From positions 1 through 64,000 of the forward strand of contig JAAHHJ010000017.1 of the NCBI GenBank assembly GCA_010692425.1: a stretch of DNA of 64,000 nucleotides. Direction: 5' to 3'. Below, piece by piece: positions 46,497 through 55,347 of this stretch. The position numbers and the translations under genes are program-made. How positions within the stretch are numbered: the stretch's first letter is position 1; the number at the start of each line of letters is the position of its first letter. The notes beneath the pieces were generated by a model. That model was not told the origin of the DNA and searched no databases. It saw only the letters and a list, made by a program, of their open reading frames with translations. The DNA is from Symploca sp. SIO3C6 (GTDB lineage: Bacteria > Cyanobacteriota > Cyanobacteriia > Cyanobacteriales > Coleofasciculaceae).

Positions 46497-47789
46497 ATGC
46501 TTTACCATGTGAACTCCCTGCAACCAAAACAAATAGTTGAACGCACTGTTCTAGATAATGGCATTGTTGTCATTACAACTGAAAATTTAGCAGCAGACAT
46601 TATTGCCACTCGCATTTTCATCCGGGCTGGAAGTCTATGGGAGCCACAAGAACAAGCCGGGCTATCTAACCTATTATCAGCTGCTATTGCTAAAGGTACA
46701 CAGCAGCTTTCATCCATAGAAATTGCTGAACAGGTTGAATCAGTAGGGGCTTATCTAAGTGCGGATGCGTCTATTGATTACTTTTTACTATCCTTGAAAA
46801 CTGTTGCTGTTGATTGGCCAGAGATATTGCAGCTAGCGGGGCAGATCCTACGCTCTCCTAGTTTCCCCGAAGCCGAAGTAGAGCTAGAACGAAATCTGAC
46901 TATTCAAGAGATACGCTCTCAAAAAGAACAGCCCTTTAACATTGCTTTTGATCAATTGCGGCACTCAGTCTACCAAAATCATCGTTATGGTATTTCAGTT
47001 TTGGGGACAGAAGCCACAGTGTCCAATCTATTAATAGCTGATTTAGAATGCTATTATCAGACTTATTTCCGCCCCGATAATATAGTAATTAGTATTGCCG
47101 GTCGCGTGACACCAGAAGAGGCACTAGCTCAAGTAAAAAAAGTATTTGGTGATTGGCAAACTAACGATACACCTCTGCCAAAGCTAAAGTTGCCGACCTT
47201 TAAGCCACAGCCATGTCAGGTAATAACGCAGCAAGATACACAGCAATCAATTTTGATGCTGGGCTATCTTGCTTCAACTGTAAAAGACGCCGACTACGCT
47301 ACCTTAAAATTACTCAATACTTACCTGGGTAGTGGTCTTTCTAGCCGCTTATTTGTGGAATTGCGGGAGAAGCGAGGTTTAGCCTATGAAGTCTCAGCTT
47401 TTTATCCAACACGCCAGTGGGAATCTACCTTTGTCACTTACATTGGTACAGCCTCAGAAAATACGGAAACAGCTTTTGATGGTTTGCGAAAAGAAGTTGA
47501 ACGCCTTAGTGATCAATTGCTGAGTCAAGAGGAACTCCTCTCAGCGAAAAATAAGCTACTGGGGCAGTATGCACTGGGCAAACAAACTAATGCCCAACTG
47601 GCACAGATTTATGGTTGGTACGAGACTCTTGGACTGGGAATCGAGTTTGATAAGCGTTACCAACAAGAGATTGATCAAGTTAGCCCAGAGATGGTTCAAG
47701 CTGTTGCGCAGCGATACTTGACTAAACCATATGTCTCATTAGTTGGTTCAGCTCAAGCAATCAAACAGCTGGGGAAAGTTGTAGATTAG
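46497..47789 (+). CDS. M16 family peptidase homologue lacking the zinc site
   Basis: 430 residues with two M16 (pitrilysin/MPP-like) domains. The N-terminal domain reads LDNGIVVITTENLAADIIATR and then GLSNLLSAAIAKGT where active enzymes have HxxEH, so the zinc ligands are absent. The C-domain keeps the substrate-binding R/Y segment GSGLSSRLFVELREKRGLAYEVSAFY. Such proteins act as the non-catalytic half of a heterodimer. The catalytic partner gene is not in this window. Confidence 0.88.
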   Translation: MLYHVNSLQPKQIVERTVLDNGIVVITTENLAADIIATRIFIRAGSLWEPQEQAGLSNLLSAAIAKGTQQLSSIEIAEQVESVGAYLSADASIDYFLLSLKTVAVDWPEILQLAGQILRSPSFPEAEVELERNLTIQEIRSQKEQPFNIAFDQLRHSVYQNHRYGISVLGTEATVSNLLIADLECYYQTYFRPDNIVISIAGRVTPEEALAQVKKVFGDWQTNDTPLPKLKLPTFKPQPCQVITQQDTQQSILMLGYLASTVKDADYATLKLLNTYLGSGLSSRLFVELREKRGLAYEVSAFYPTRQWESTFVTYIGTASENTETAFDGLRKEVERLSDQLLSQEELLSAKNKLLGQYALGKQTNAQLAQIYGWYETLGLGIEFDKRYQQEIDQVSPEMVQAVAQRYLTKPYVSLVGSAQAIKQLGKVVD

Positions 47790-47801
47790 CAATAGTCATT
47801 T

Positions 47802-49310
47802 TCACTGTCGGATCGGAATTTCAATCCTAAATTCTGTAAATTCTGCACCCTGTTCTGTTGAAGAAATGCAACTGATATCGCCATGGTGCTTTTCCACAAT
47901 AATTTGACGACTGATTGATAGACCCAAACCTGTGCCTTTGCCAACAGCTTTGGTGGTAAAGAAGGGTTCAAATAGCCGTGCCTTAACTTGTTCTGTTATT
48001 CCAGATCCATTATCTATAATTTTAATCACTGCTCGTGGATTAGTGTCTTCCCCCTGCTCAGTATCAACCCCAATAAGTTCTGTCCGAATCCAGATAGTAC
48101 TAGAGTTTTGCTCTTTACCTACAGGTAAAGATTGGCTGTCAGTGGTTGCTAAGGCACTATCACTAGTTATGGTTTCCTGAAAATTTATGCTAGAGTCCTC
48201 AAAAGGATCGGTGCTTTGCTGTTGTTTAGATTCCTCTAAGGCATCAATAGCATTGCAAAGCAAATTCATGAATACCTGGTTGATCAGAGAGCCGTAGCAC
48301 TTCACCATAGGTAGATACCCGTATTCTTTGATTACCTCAATTCCTGGGTTATCACCATTTGGTTGTATTCTGTGATTGATAATTACCAAAGTACTGTCAA
48401 TACCTTGATGTAAGTCAACCAGTGTCATCTGAGCTTGCTCCACACGTGAAAAGAGTCGCAGTGACTCAACAATCTGGCGGATACGATCAGCTCCTAGCTG
48501 CATTGATGACAAGGTTTTGGGAAAATCTTCCATCAGAAAATCTAGCTCAATAGCTTCAGCAGCCTGTTGAATTTCTGGTACTGGCTGAGGATAATGTTTA
48601 GTATATAGCCTTAGCAAATTTAATAGATCCTCAGCATATTGGCTGGCATGAATTAGATTGTTGCAGACACAGTTAACGGGATTGTTAATCTCGTGGGCTA
48701 CACCAGCTACTAGTTGTCCAATTCTGGACATGTTCTCCTTTTCCATCAACTGGGTTTGAGTATGTTGAAGCTTACTCAAAGTAATTTCCAATTGCTGGGC
48801 TTGAGCTTGAAATTGGGCTTGAGACTGTTGCAAATATTGCTGAGCAAATTTTTTTTGACTAATATCAGTTACAAAACCTTCATAGTATAGTAAATTTCCA
48901 TTCTCATCTTGTACTGCCCTTACATTCTCAGAAATCCAAATCAGGCTACCATCGCGGCGATAAACTTGAGATTCAAAACCCTCGACACAATTTTGAGATT
49001 TCAGAAGCTCAATAATCTGTACGCGTCGCTGTGGATCTGCATAAAGCTTCTGCCCAATTTCGGTCATATCCAGTACTAATTGTTCGGTAGATTCATAGCC
49101 GTAGATGTTTGCCAGCGCTTGGTTACAACTTATATAACGCCCATCGAGATTAGCTTGAAATATACCTTCAACCACTTTGTCCACAATACTGTGATCGCTT
49201 TTTTGGGCTGGTCTTAAAGTTTCTTGAGCCCGTGTACACTTAGCTATTCCCATAGCTAGTTGTTGATTTGTTAGGTTAAACTGCTCTGTCTGCGTCCCAA
49301 AAATTTTCAT
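47802..49310 (-). CDS. PAS-domain histidine kinase (HisKA_4 / NtrB-like)
   Basis: About 502 residues, soluble. A PAS domain at about 45-160 (VEGIFQANLDGRYISCNQALANIYGY to GFVTDISQKK) precedes a coiled coil and a dimerisation domain with the phospho-His in GQLVAGVAHEINNPVNCV. HATPase_c has MNLLCNAIDAL, IDNGSGI and GTGLGLSI. A low-complexity insert of about 60 residues (SKQQQSTDPFEDSS onward) interrupts the ATPase lid. The AHEINNP type H box is typical of cyanobacterial kinases with bound PAS inputs. Start uncertain among ATG 49310, 49322 and a TTG further up. Confidence 0.87.
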   Translation of the reverse strand: MKIFGTQTEQFNLTNQQLAMGIAKCTRAQETLRPAQKSDHSIVDKVVEGIFQANLDGRYISCNQALANIYGYESTEQLVLDMTEIGQKLYADPQRRVQIIELLKSQNCVEGFESQVYRRDGSLIWISENVRAVQDENGNLLYYEGFVTDISQKKFAQQYLQQSQAQFQAQAQQLEITLSKLQHTQTQLMEKENMSRIGQLVAGVAHEINNPVNCVCNNLIHASQYAEDLLNLLRLYTKHYPQPVPEIQQAAEAIELDFLMEDFPKTLSSMQLGADRIRQIVESLRLFSRVEQAQMTLVDLHQGIDSTLVIINHRIQPNGDNPGIEVIKEYGYLPMVKCYGSLINQVFMNLLCNAIDALEESKQQQSTDPFEDSSINFQETITSDSALATTDSQSLPVGKEQNSSTIWIRTELIGVDTEQGEDTNPRAVIKIIDNGSGITEQVKARLFEPFFTTKAVGKGTGLGLSISRQIIVEKHHGDISCISSTEQGAEFTEFRIEIPIRQ

Positions 49311-49700
49311 GGAATTTCCCATACAGCCATATCTACCCAACCAACAAAACCAGTTAGTAAATGTTCACAGTTTCCGGACGTAGTTCATTAGCTAACTTCA
49401 ATCTCTTCAATCTTGGAGATAACCAGAATTATTGACGATTTAAAGTATGATTTCCCGCCTCTTCATGGCAGGGTACTGACTAGACTTCTAGGCCCTTAGT
49501 TAGCTTAAATCTGTTCACCTTATATGGTGTAATATCCTCCATAAGTTTTTTGTGAGACTGATCGTTAGTTATTGTGATCATAGTCACAGTGAAATTCTCC
49601 TCCACTGAATCTGCATATTACAGTGTTCGAGTACTTATGCAAGCAGCTGAGGAACCATTAAAGAAGGGGGGATAGGGAGACACCAAGACGGGGAGAATCT

Positions 49701-49784
49701 ATTGGATGGGGATTTGACCCCAACTAATTTTATGCACCGTGTAGATAGATATTGGGGTATTTGACCCAAATTAATTTCGATAAA
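49701..49784 (+). repeat. dispersed palindromic repeat A, copy 2 (core only)
   Basis: Holds the ATTGGATGGGG/CCCCAACTAAT hairpin and ends TTAATTTCGATAA next to the stop of the DUF3172 gene. The rest of the 49311-49784 gap shows no gene. Confidence 0.7.
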
Positions 49785-50315
49785 TCAAAAATTATCTGTC
49801 TCTGGTCGAGGCCCAACTGTACCTGGTTGGTTAAGGAAGAAGTTATCAGCTGATTCATTTTGGTATATGCATTCAATTTCAGGCGAACTATTCAAGTCAC
49901 CTGTGAAACCAAAAGTATTCATGCGATTTTTGCAATCACGCACCTGCTCTGAAGTAACCAGTCTCCTCTGTTCTAAAATTGACCAATTATTGCGACGTAA
50001 TACACATCCAGGGCGGATACTGGGTTGGGTAACGTAGACATTGAAGGGGTTATAGGTTACGAAAACTCGCAGATCAGAAACTGTGGAACTGGCTCCGAAC
50101 TTAGCGCAAAGCTCATAATTTGGTGCACTACGGTCTATGAATTCCCTGGAAGCGACATTTTCTGGATTGAGACTGGCTGTAGAACTAAAAATAGTACCAA
50201 CTAAAACTCCTACTACAAATACTGCTGACAAAATTGCGATCGTTGTAGCGTTAAGTAAAGGTTTCTCAGAAGCAGAGGAGTTGGATTTCGGATACCTAGG
50301 TCTTGTACGGGTCAT
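49785..50315 (-). CDS. DUF3172 family membrane-anchored protein
   Basis: 176 residues. A basic, Ser-rich N-terminus is followed by one helix (about 23-46, ATTIAILSAVFVVGVLVGTIF) and an extracytoplasmic or lumenal domain with ELCAKFGASS, FVTYNPFNVYVTQPSIRPGCVLRRNNWSIL and DCKNRMNTFGFTGDL. This is the DUF3172 family found in cyanobacteria and plastids; function unknown. The two or three conserved Cys could form disulfides. Confidence 0.88.
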   Translation of the reverse strand: MTRTRPRYPKSNSSASEKPLLNATTIAILSAVFVVGVLVGTIFSSTASLNPENVASREFIDRSAPNYELCAKFGASSTVSDLRVFVTYNPFNVYVTQPSIRPGCVLRRNNWSILEQRRLVTSEQVRDCKNRMNTFGFTGDLNSSPEIECIYQNESADNFFLNQPGTVGPRPETDNF

Positions 50316-50351
50316 GATTACTTAGTCAACTTGATCAGCATTGGCAAGGGG

Positions 50352-50395
50352 TCATTTTGACACTCCCCGGCGTAAACGGGCGGGAGATTATTAGG
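50352..50395 (-). repeat. orphan IS200/IS605-type end hairpin (copy 5, reversed)
   Basis: On the minus strand the sequence reads CTCCCGCCCGtttacGCCGGGGAGTGTCAAAA, the same architecture as 13138. No transposase is adjacent. Confidence 0.55.
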
Positions 50396-50429
50396 TCTTA
50401 GGGATTCCAATGAATTTATCCTCAAGCGC

Positions 50430-50453
50430 GGGGTTTTAGACCCCTGATTTTTT
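50430..50453 (+). terminator. terminator-like hairpin between divergent genes
   Basis: GGGG-ttttaga-CCCC then TGATTTTTT. No plus-strand gene precedes it, so it may belong to the IS relic at 50352 or to an unannotated short transcript. Confidence 0.4.
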
Positions 50454-50681
50454 GATAAGTACCCCTTTACCCAGTATGCATTGATACTCGATAACCAGTG
50501 ATTTTTATAAAATTAAGTTTTTAGCAAGATAGCAACTATACAATTAGAAAGTCTTTTAAGTAGTTAAACTTAAATTAGTGCCACTTAGTGTAGACACTTT
50601 ACCACGGCGGCACATGCCTTGTTGACATTCATATATCACTAGCTAACACTCAAAGCATAAGTGCTGCTGAAATAACAAATC

Positions 50682-51413
50682 GTGTTTACCAAAAGATTAA
50701 GGCGGGGTGGTTCCACCTCAATCAGTTTAACTACTCCTGAGACAGGAACTATCATTGCCCAAAGGGTAAAGATGGCATTTCAGTCAGGACAACAGCAATA
50801 TCAAGTCCTTAAAGGGATTGACTGGGAAATCAAACGTGGCGATATCCAGCTGTTGATGGGGCCATCTGGCTCGGGCAAAACTACTTTACTCTCAATCTTG
50901 GCGGGGCTACTGACGCCTACAGCTGGAAAAGTTTATTTACTTGGTCAAGATATTACCAGTATGTCTCCTCGTCAGCTAGCTCGCTTTCGGCGGGATAACA
51001 TCGGCTTTATTTTCCAGGGCTTTAATCTATTCCCGGCACTGACGGCAGCTGAGAATATCGAAGTTGTACTCAATATTAAAGGTGTTAGGGGAGCTAGAGC
51101 TAGGTACCAAGCAAAAGCTTTGCTAGAAGAGGTAGGATTGGGTCTCCAAGCTAATCAAAAGCCTCGAGATTTGTCAGGAGGGCAGAAACAGCGAGTAGCA
51201 ATTGCCCGTGCCTTAGCAGACAATCCACCGCTGATTATGGCAGATGAACCAACTGCTGCCTTGGACTCCCAAAGTGGACATACTGTAATTGAGTTATTGC
51301 GTCGGTTAGCAAAGGAAGGAGGAGCAACGGTTTTGATGGTAACGCATGATTCCCGGATCATTGATGCCGCTGATCGAGTTACTTATCTCGAAGATGGGAT
51401 GCTATGGAGTTAA
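50682..51413 (+). CDS. ABC transporter ATP-binding protein, DevA/MacB-type
   Basis: 243 residues. Walker A GPSGSGKTT, Q-loop FIFQGFNLF, signature LSGGQKQRVAIARA, Walker B LIMADEP and H-loop MVTHDS are all intact. The closest class is the LolD/MacB/DevA ATPases that energise tripartite exporters. The DevB (membrane fusion) and DevC (permease) partners are not adjacent: both flanking genes are on the other strand. It must therefore work with components encoded elsewhere. GTG start at 50682; ATG at 50772 would remove an N-terminal extension. Confidence 0.88.
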   Translation: MFTKRLRRGGSTSISLTTPETGTIIAQRVKMAFQSGQQQYQVLKGIDWEIKRGDIQLLMGPSGSGKTTLLSILAGLLTPTAGKVYLLGQDITSMSPRQLARFRRDNIGFIFQGFNLFPALTAAENIEVVLNIKGVRGARARYQAKALLEEVGLGLQANQKPRDLSGGQKQRVAIARALADNPPLIMADEPTAALDSQSGHTVIELLRRLAKEGGATVLMVTHDSRIIDAADRVTYLEDGMLWS

Positions 51414-51503
51414 TAAATAGAGAGGGGAAGGGGGAGCAAGGGAGAGGGGGAGCACTTAACAGAGAGTTACAGTTAATCTAGCCTTTTGTCTTTAACAGCC
51501 TGA

Positions 51504-52475
51504 TTAGTTAATTTGTTGTAGCTGCTTGACAACCTCACGCAGGGTTTCAGCTACAGAGCGATGCTGCCAACCCAATTGCTCACGGGCTTTAGTGGCGTCA
51601 ACTCGCACGCATCGGTCATAAACATAGTGAACACGCTCCCGGCTCAGAGGTGGCTGCCAATTAAGTAGATGCCCTATGAACTCAAGTAAGTTACCAGCCA
51701 ATCTGACTAGAATTATAGGAGCTTCACCAGGAACAGGAATACCTGTTTCACCAGAGAGAAGCTCAAACATTTGGCGGGTACTGAGATCACCTGCAGAAAT
51801 AATATAATGCTCTCCTGCTTCCCCAATTTCTGCCGCCAGTATCATCGCCTCTACTAAGTCATCTACATGAACAATACCAGTAATGCGATCGCCTCCTGCC
51901 CATAATTTCAGTCCTCCCTTAAGAAATTGCTGAAGCACTGGACCAAAATGGGGATCGTCGGCACCAAAAATCCCAGAAGGGAGGATACTGACTACGGGCA
52001 AACCCTGAGCAGCAAATTTATCTACTAACTGTTGGGCTTGATATTTGGTACGGTCATAGGCAGAGGAAAAATCAGTCTGGGTGCGCTGGAAAGTTTCATT
52101 AACTACTTTACCTTTGGTATTGCCAAAGACGCCAATTGTACTACAATACACCAATTTAGAGACACCAGCAGCCTGAGCCACCTCTAGCACAGCACGGGTT
52201 CCTTCTACATTCACTCGCTCCATGTGCGAACTATTAACTATTCCCAACTCTACATAAGCAGCAGTATGGAAAACCCAGTCTACACCATCCATTGCCGTTT
52301 TGAGTGCATCTACCTCAGTGATATCACCATACACTAATTGCAACTGGCAACCTGAAAGACGGTCTAGATTACTGGAGTTACGTACCAAACCTACAACCAA
52401 GTTACCTTTTGCTTCTAAGGCTTTCACTAAGTGAGAACCTGTAAATCCATTAGCTCCAGTTACAAGTACTTTCAT
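51504..52475 (-). CDS. NAD(P)-dependent epimerase/dehydratase (HpnA- or CerR-like SDR)
   Basis: 323 residues, extended SDR. Cofactor motif TGANGFTGSHL (6-16), DITE, VFHTAAY, catalytic Ser112 region YCSTIGVFG, Tyr140-x3-Lys144 (YDRTK), then SGIFGADDPHFGP. General similarity is to hopanoid-associated HpnA and dihydroflavonol-reductase-like enzymes. In context it follows genes for a BcerS-like acyltransferase and an alpha-oxoamine synthase on the same strand, so a ketone-reducing role on a sphingoid-like base (CerR type) is proposed; that is inference. Confidence 0.82.
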   Translation of the reverse strand: MKVLVTGANGFTGSHLVKALEAKGNLVVGLVRNSSNLDRLSGCQLQLVYGDITEVDALKTAMDGVDWVFHTAAYVELGIVNSSHMERVNVEGTRAVLEVAQAAGVSKLVYCSTIGVFGNTKGKVVNETFQRTQTDFSSAYDRTKYQAQQLVDKFAAQGLPVVSILPSGIFGADDPHFGPVLQQFLKGGLKLWAGGDRITGIVHVDDLVEAMILAAEIGEAGEHYIISAGDLSTRQMFELLSGETGIPVPGEAPIILVRLAGNLLEFIGHLLNWQPPLSRERVHYVYDRCVRVDATKAREQLGWQHRSVAETLREVVKQLQQIN

Positions 52476-52556
52476 AAAGCTTTTGGTTTAGCTACTCCCC
52501 GCTGTGTCACTTTCATCTACTTCATCCACCGCTTAGCTAAGGAAACTCCAAGTTAG

Positions 52557-52626
52557 CTAAGGAAACTCCAAGAAATAAATTATCCAATTGACGAGAGAAA
52601 CACAATGTAAAGATTCATCTCCCCAT
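52557..52626 (+). repeat. dispersed repeat B, copy 2
   Basis: Matches 40192-40260. Its first 19-20 bp (TTAGCTAAGGAAACTCCAAG) are duplicated in tandem just before it, at 52533-52552. Confidence 0.75.
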
Positions 52627-52690
52627 CTCCCCATCTCCCTATCTCCGTGTCTCCCCATCTCCCCATCTCCCCATCTCCCCATCCCCGCGT
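52619..52690 (+). repeat. octamer STRR (CTCCCCAT)n
   Basis: About nine units of CTCCCCAT with two variant units (CTCCCTAT, CTCCGTGT). It fills the spacer between the acyltransferase stop and the epimerase gene. Related C-rich repeats occur at 3110 and 40255, and inside priA. Confidence 0.85.
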
Positions 52691-52692
52691 CT

Positions 52693-53880
52693 TTAATTGA
52701 AAGTCCCTAAGGGTGGCTTTGAGCTTCTGAGAGATTTTTCGTAGATGCGATAAGTCTTATAAATTTTGCCACCTGAGGCTTCAATTAGTTTGCCAGAAGC
52801 AAAATTATCTTCCCAAACCCAAGACAATTCTGCTCTTTTATAAGGCTTCCTTTTTTTGCTTCCCCCTTGCATTCCCAAGTAAATTAAGGCTAGGGGTAGC
52901 ATTTTTCGTCGATATTCTGGCAAAGAGCACAGGGCAATTATTCGCCCTTGGTCAATTTGACGGCTATACCAAAGAAACTTGAGAATTCCCAACCAATTCA
53001 GTTTTCCCCCAATATGTTTGAGGGCGATGTTGTAGTTAGGTAGTCCCATAAAAAAGCCCACCATTTCGCCGTTGTCTTCCGCTACAGGAAAAATATCTGG
53101 ATCTACTAAACTCTGCAATGATTTAGCTTCTGCCAAAAATTCTGCCTCAGTGCGCGGAGTGGAACTCCAGTTATCGCTAAAAGCGCGAGTAAAAAGGTGG
53201 TAGAGACTGAGGCAATCTTTCTCAAACGCTTCGCCTTTAGTTCTAAGAGGGCGAAAAGTAATGCCGGATTTACAAGCCACCCGATATGCTTTCTCAAATT
53301 TCTCTGAAAGGGGTTTGTCTACACAGAAGTCATAAGCATAGGCATCTTTGGCTTTATGCCAGCCATCCTTTTCCATAAATTCCCGATAGTAGGAGGGATT
53401 ATAGGGCATCATGACCATCGGTGGGTCATCAAAACCATCGACAAGGAATAAACAATTATTGTGGGTTGATAGATCAATTGGTCCTCGCACCACATTCATG
53501 CCTTGCTCCACTAGCCATTGGCAAGCTACCTCTAAGAGGGCTTGCGCTGTCGGGAAATCTGGTACGCACTCAAAAAAACCAAACAAGCCAATATTTTCAC
53601 CTTCTTTCTCAATCAAGCGCTGGTTAATTGCCGCCACGATCCGCCCAACTGCTTGGGGCTGTTTGGCACTTTGGTCTAGGGCAATAAACTGCTGTAATTT
53701 CCCGTATTCAAAGAAAGGGTTGGTGGGAGCAAACTGCTTGGCAATGTCGCTGCGCAGAGGTGGTACCCAGTGAGAGTCATTAGCATACACCCACTGCGGT
53801 ACATCCAGAAACATTTCACTATCTGCCTTGGTAGTGACAGCCCGAATCTGAGTTGACAAACCTTTACTTGAGAGACTCAT
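52693..53880 (-). CDS. BcerS/YghO-family N-acyltransferase (GNAT-like)
   Basis: 395 residues. The N-terminal block FLDVPQWVYANDSHWVPPLRSD, FFEYGKLQQFIALD, AVGRIVAAINQRLIE and GLFGFFECVPDFPTAQALLE, then MNVVRGPIDLSTHNNCLFLVDGF and PPMVMMPYNPSYYREFMEKDGWHKAKDAYAY, are the hallmark blocks of the YghO/bacterial ceramide synthase-like family. This family includes the Caulobacter enzyme that N-acylates sphingoid precursors. It lies 140 bp downstream of an alpha-oxoamine synthase gene on the same strand. Acyl-transfer activity is family knowledge; the substrate is inferred from context. Confidence 0.82.
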   Translation of the reverse strand: MSLSSKGLSTQIRAVTTKADSEMFLDVPQWVYANDSHWVPPLRSDIAKQFAPTNPFFEYGKLQQFIALDQSAKQPQAVGRIVAAINQRLIEKEGENIGLFGFFECVPDFPTAQALLEVACQWLVEQGMNVVRGPIDLSTHNNCLFLVDGFDDPPMVMMPYNPSYYREFMEKDGWHKAKDAYAYDFCVDKPLSEKFEKAYRVACKSGITFRPLRTKGEAFEKDCLSLYHLFTRAFSDNWSSTPRTEAEFLAEAKSLQSLVDPDIFPVAEDNGEMVGFFMGLPNYNIALKHIGGKLNWLGILKFLWYSRQIDQGRIIALCSLPEYRRKMLPLALIYLGMQGGSKKRKPYKRAELSWVWEDNFASGKLIEASGGKIYKTYRIYEKSLRSSKPPLGTFN

Positions 53881-53889
53881 AACCAGGAT

Positions 53890-54013
53890 TTAAAGACGCG
53901 GGGACAGGTCGACGCACAGACGCACCGGATAAATTGGATGGGGATTTTACCCCAGCCAATTTTAGGCACCGCAAGTGACGGTGGGGTATTTGACCCATAT
54001 TAATTTCGATAAT
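53890..54013 (+). repeat. dispersed palindromic repeat A, copy 3
   Basis: Nearly identical to 2772-2903, including GACAGGTCGACGC and the central hairpin. It occupies almost all of the spacer between the alpha-oxoamine synthase and the acyltransferase gene, and ends 7 bp from the former's stop codon. Confidence 0.8.
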
Positions 54014-54020
54014 CCGATAG

Positions 54021-55301
54021 TTAAGCGCTAATTGTTGGCTTATACAACAAGTCCCGAATTGCTACCATTCCAGCCACAAGACGTTCCATCTCTTCAGTAG
54101 TATGAAGGGCATTAACAGTAATACGCATACGGGGTTTGGCAATAAACCAGATTGGGGATGCCCAAATTCCGTGTTTTTCCAGTAATTGCCTACCAAAGAT
54201 CTTAGGATTAATCTCTGGAGGTAGAATTACAGGAATAACGTTGGTCTGACCAATGGCAATAAAATCTTCCTCAGCTAGACGCGATCGCAAATAGCGAGTG
54301 TTTGCCTGTAGCCTTTGCACGAGTTCTGGATATTTGCGAACCTGACGAATGCTCTCTAAGGCTGCAGCCGTGGTTGGTGCTGGCAAAGAAATTGTGCCAA
54401 TGGAGGTGGGAGAAACATTAAGGAGTGGTTTAAGTTCGGCAACATGAGAGCTAATTGCGGCTCCTGCCGAAGCTGCAAACTTGGAGAAAGTTGTCATAAT
54501 CAGTGGTACAACACCCTTCTCAATGGCATGCTGGGGCAAAATGCCAAAATGCTCGTAGATACCCCTGCCAGTTGCACCAATGGCTCCACTAGCATGGGCC
54601 TCATCCATCACCAATACACTGCCGTCGTATTTCTGTAGAACCTCAATCATCTCTGGTAGAGGGGCAATATCGCCGTCCATAGAAAAAACGGCATCAGAGA
54701 CTACTAAAATCCGGTCATCAGGTCGAGCATAGCGCTGGAGTTTACGAGCCATATCGTTGACATCGCAGTGGCGATAGGCTTTAACACGAACGCGGGGACT
54801 ATGACCAAAGACTTTACCTGAACGAGTCCCTGCATTGACCACAGCTGAGACAATGCAACCATGATTAAGTACATCTGTCAATACCAGTGTCTCGCGAGTG
54901 TGCTGGAATCCAGGCACGGGAATTGCCAAATGACAGAAGCCATCCATCAATGCCTGCATAGCCATCCAGGCATTCAAGAACAGCTGAGTGTGAGGCAAGT
55001 GCTTAAACTCGGAAATTTCATCTTCCAGCTGCCGATGCAAATCAATACGACCACTCAAGACGGAACAGGAACTATTGGAAGTGCCATACTGAAGGATGGC
55101 ATCAATCGCTGCTTGCTTGACTGCTTGTTCCTGAACTAGACCCAAGACATCATTCGTGCAGAAGGTAAGAACGGTCTGACGCTTGCTGGTGATAGCAGAC
55201 TCGATCTCGATCAGATTTCCCTGCTTGCGATGACAAATATATTCATCAGGGTCTAATCCACTTTCGTACCAGCGCTGAACATACTCTTTGACAACTTGCA
55301 C
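54021..55301 (-). CDS. alpha-oxoamine synthase family PLP enzyme (serine palmitoyltransferase-like)
   Basis: Condenses an amino acid with an acyl-CoA or acyl-ACP with loss of CO2. 426 residues; GTG start 8 bp after GAGGAG. Fold type I aminotransferase signatures: CTNDVLGL, GTSNSSCSVLSGRIDLHRQLE, TDVLNHGCIVSA with His147, MDEAHASGA with Asp233 and His236, and PLP-Lys274 in TTFSKFAASAGAA. The glycines that usually follow the lysine are replaced by Ala/Ser. It could be BioF-, KBL- or Spt-like; the adjacent BcerS-like and SDR genes favour an Spt-like role. Confidence 0.85.
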   Translation of the reverse strand: MQVVKEYVQRWYESGLDPDEYICHRKQGNLIEIESAITSKRQTVLTFCTNDVLGLVQEQAVKQAAIDAILQYGTSNSSCSVLSGRIDLHRQLEDEISEFKHLPHTQLFLNAWMAMQALMDGFCHLAIPVPGFQHTRETLVLTDVLNHGCIVSAVVNAGTRSGKVFGHSPRVRVKAYRHCDVNDMARKLQRYARPDDRILVVSDAVFSMDGDIAPLPEMIEVLQKYDGSVLVMDEAHASGAIGATGRGIYEHFGILPQHAIEKGVVPLIMTTFSKFAASAGAAISSHVAELKPLLNVSPTSIGTISLPAPTTAAALESIRQVRKYPELVQRLQANTRYLRSRLAEEDFIAIGQTNVIPVILPPEINPKIFGRQLLEKHGIWASPIWFIAKPRMRITVNALHTTEEMERLVAGMVAIRDLLYKPTISA

Positions 55302-55347
55302 AGTGAGCTCCTCACACCTTTTCCTAGATAGCCTATCGCCTCTGACA

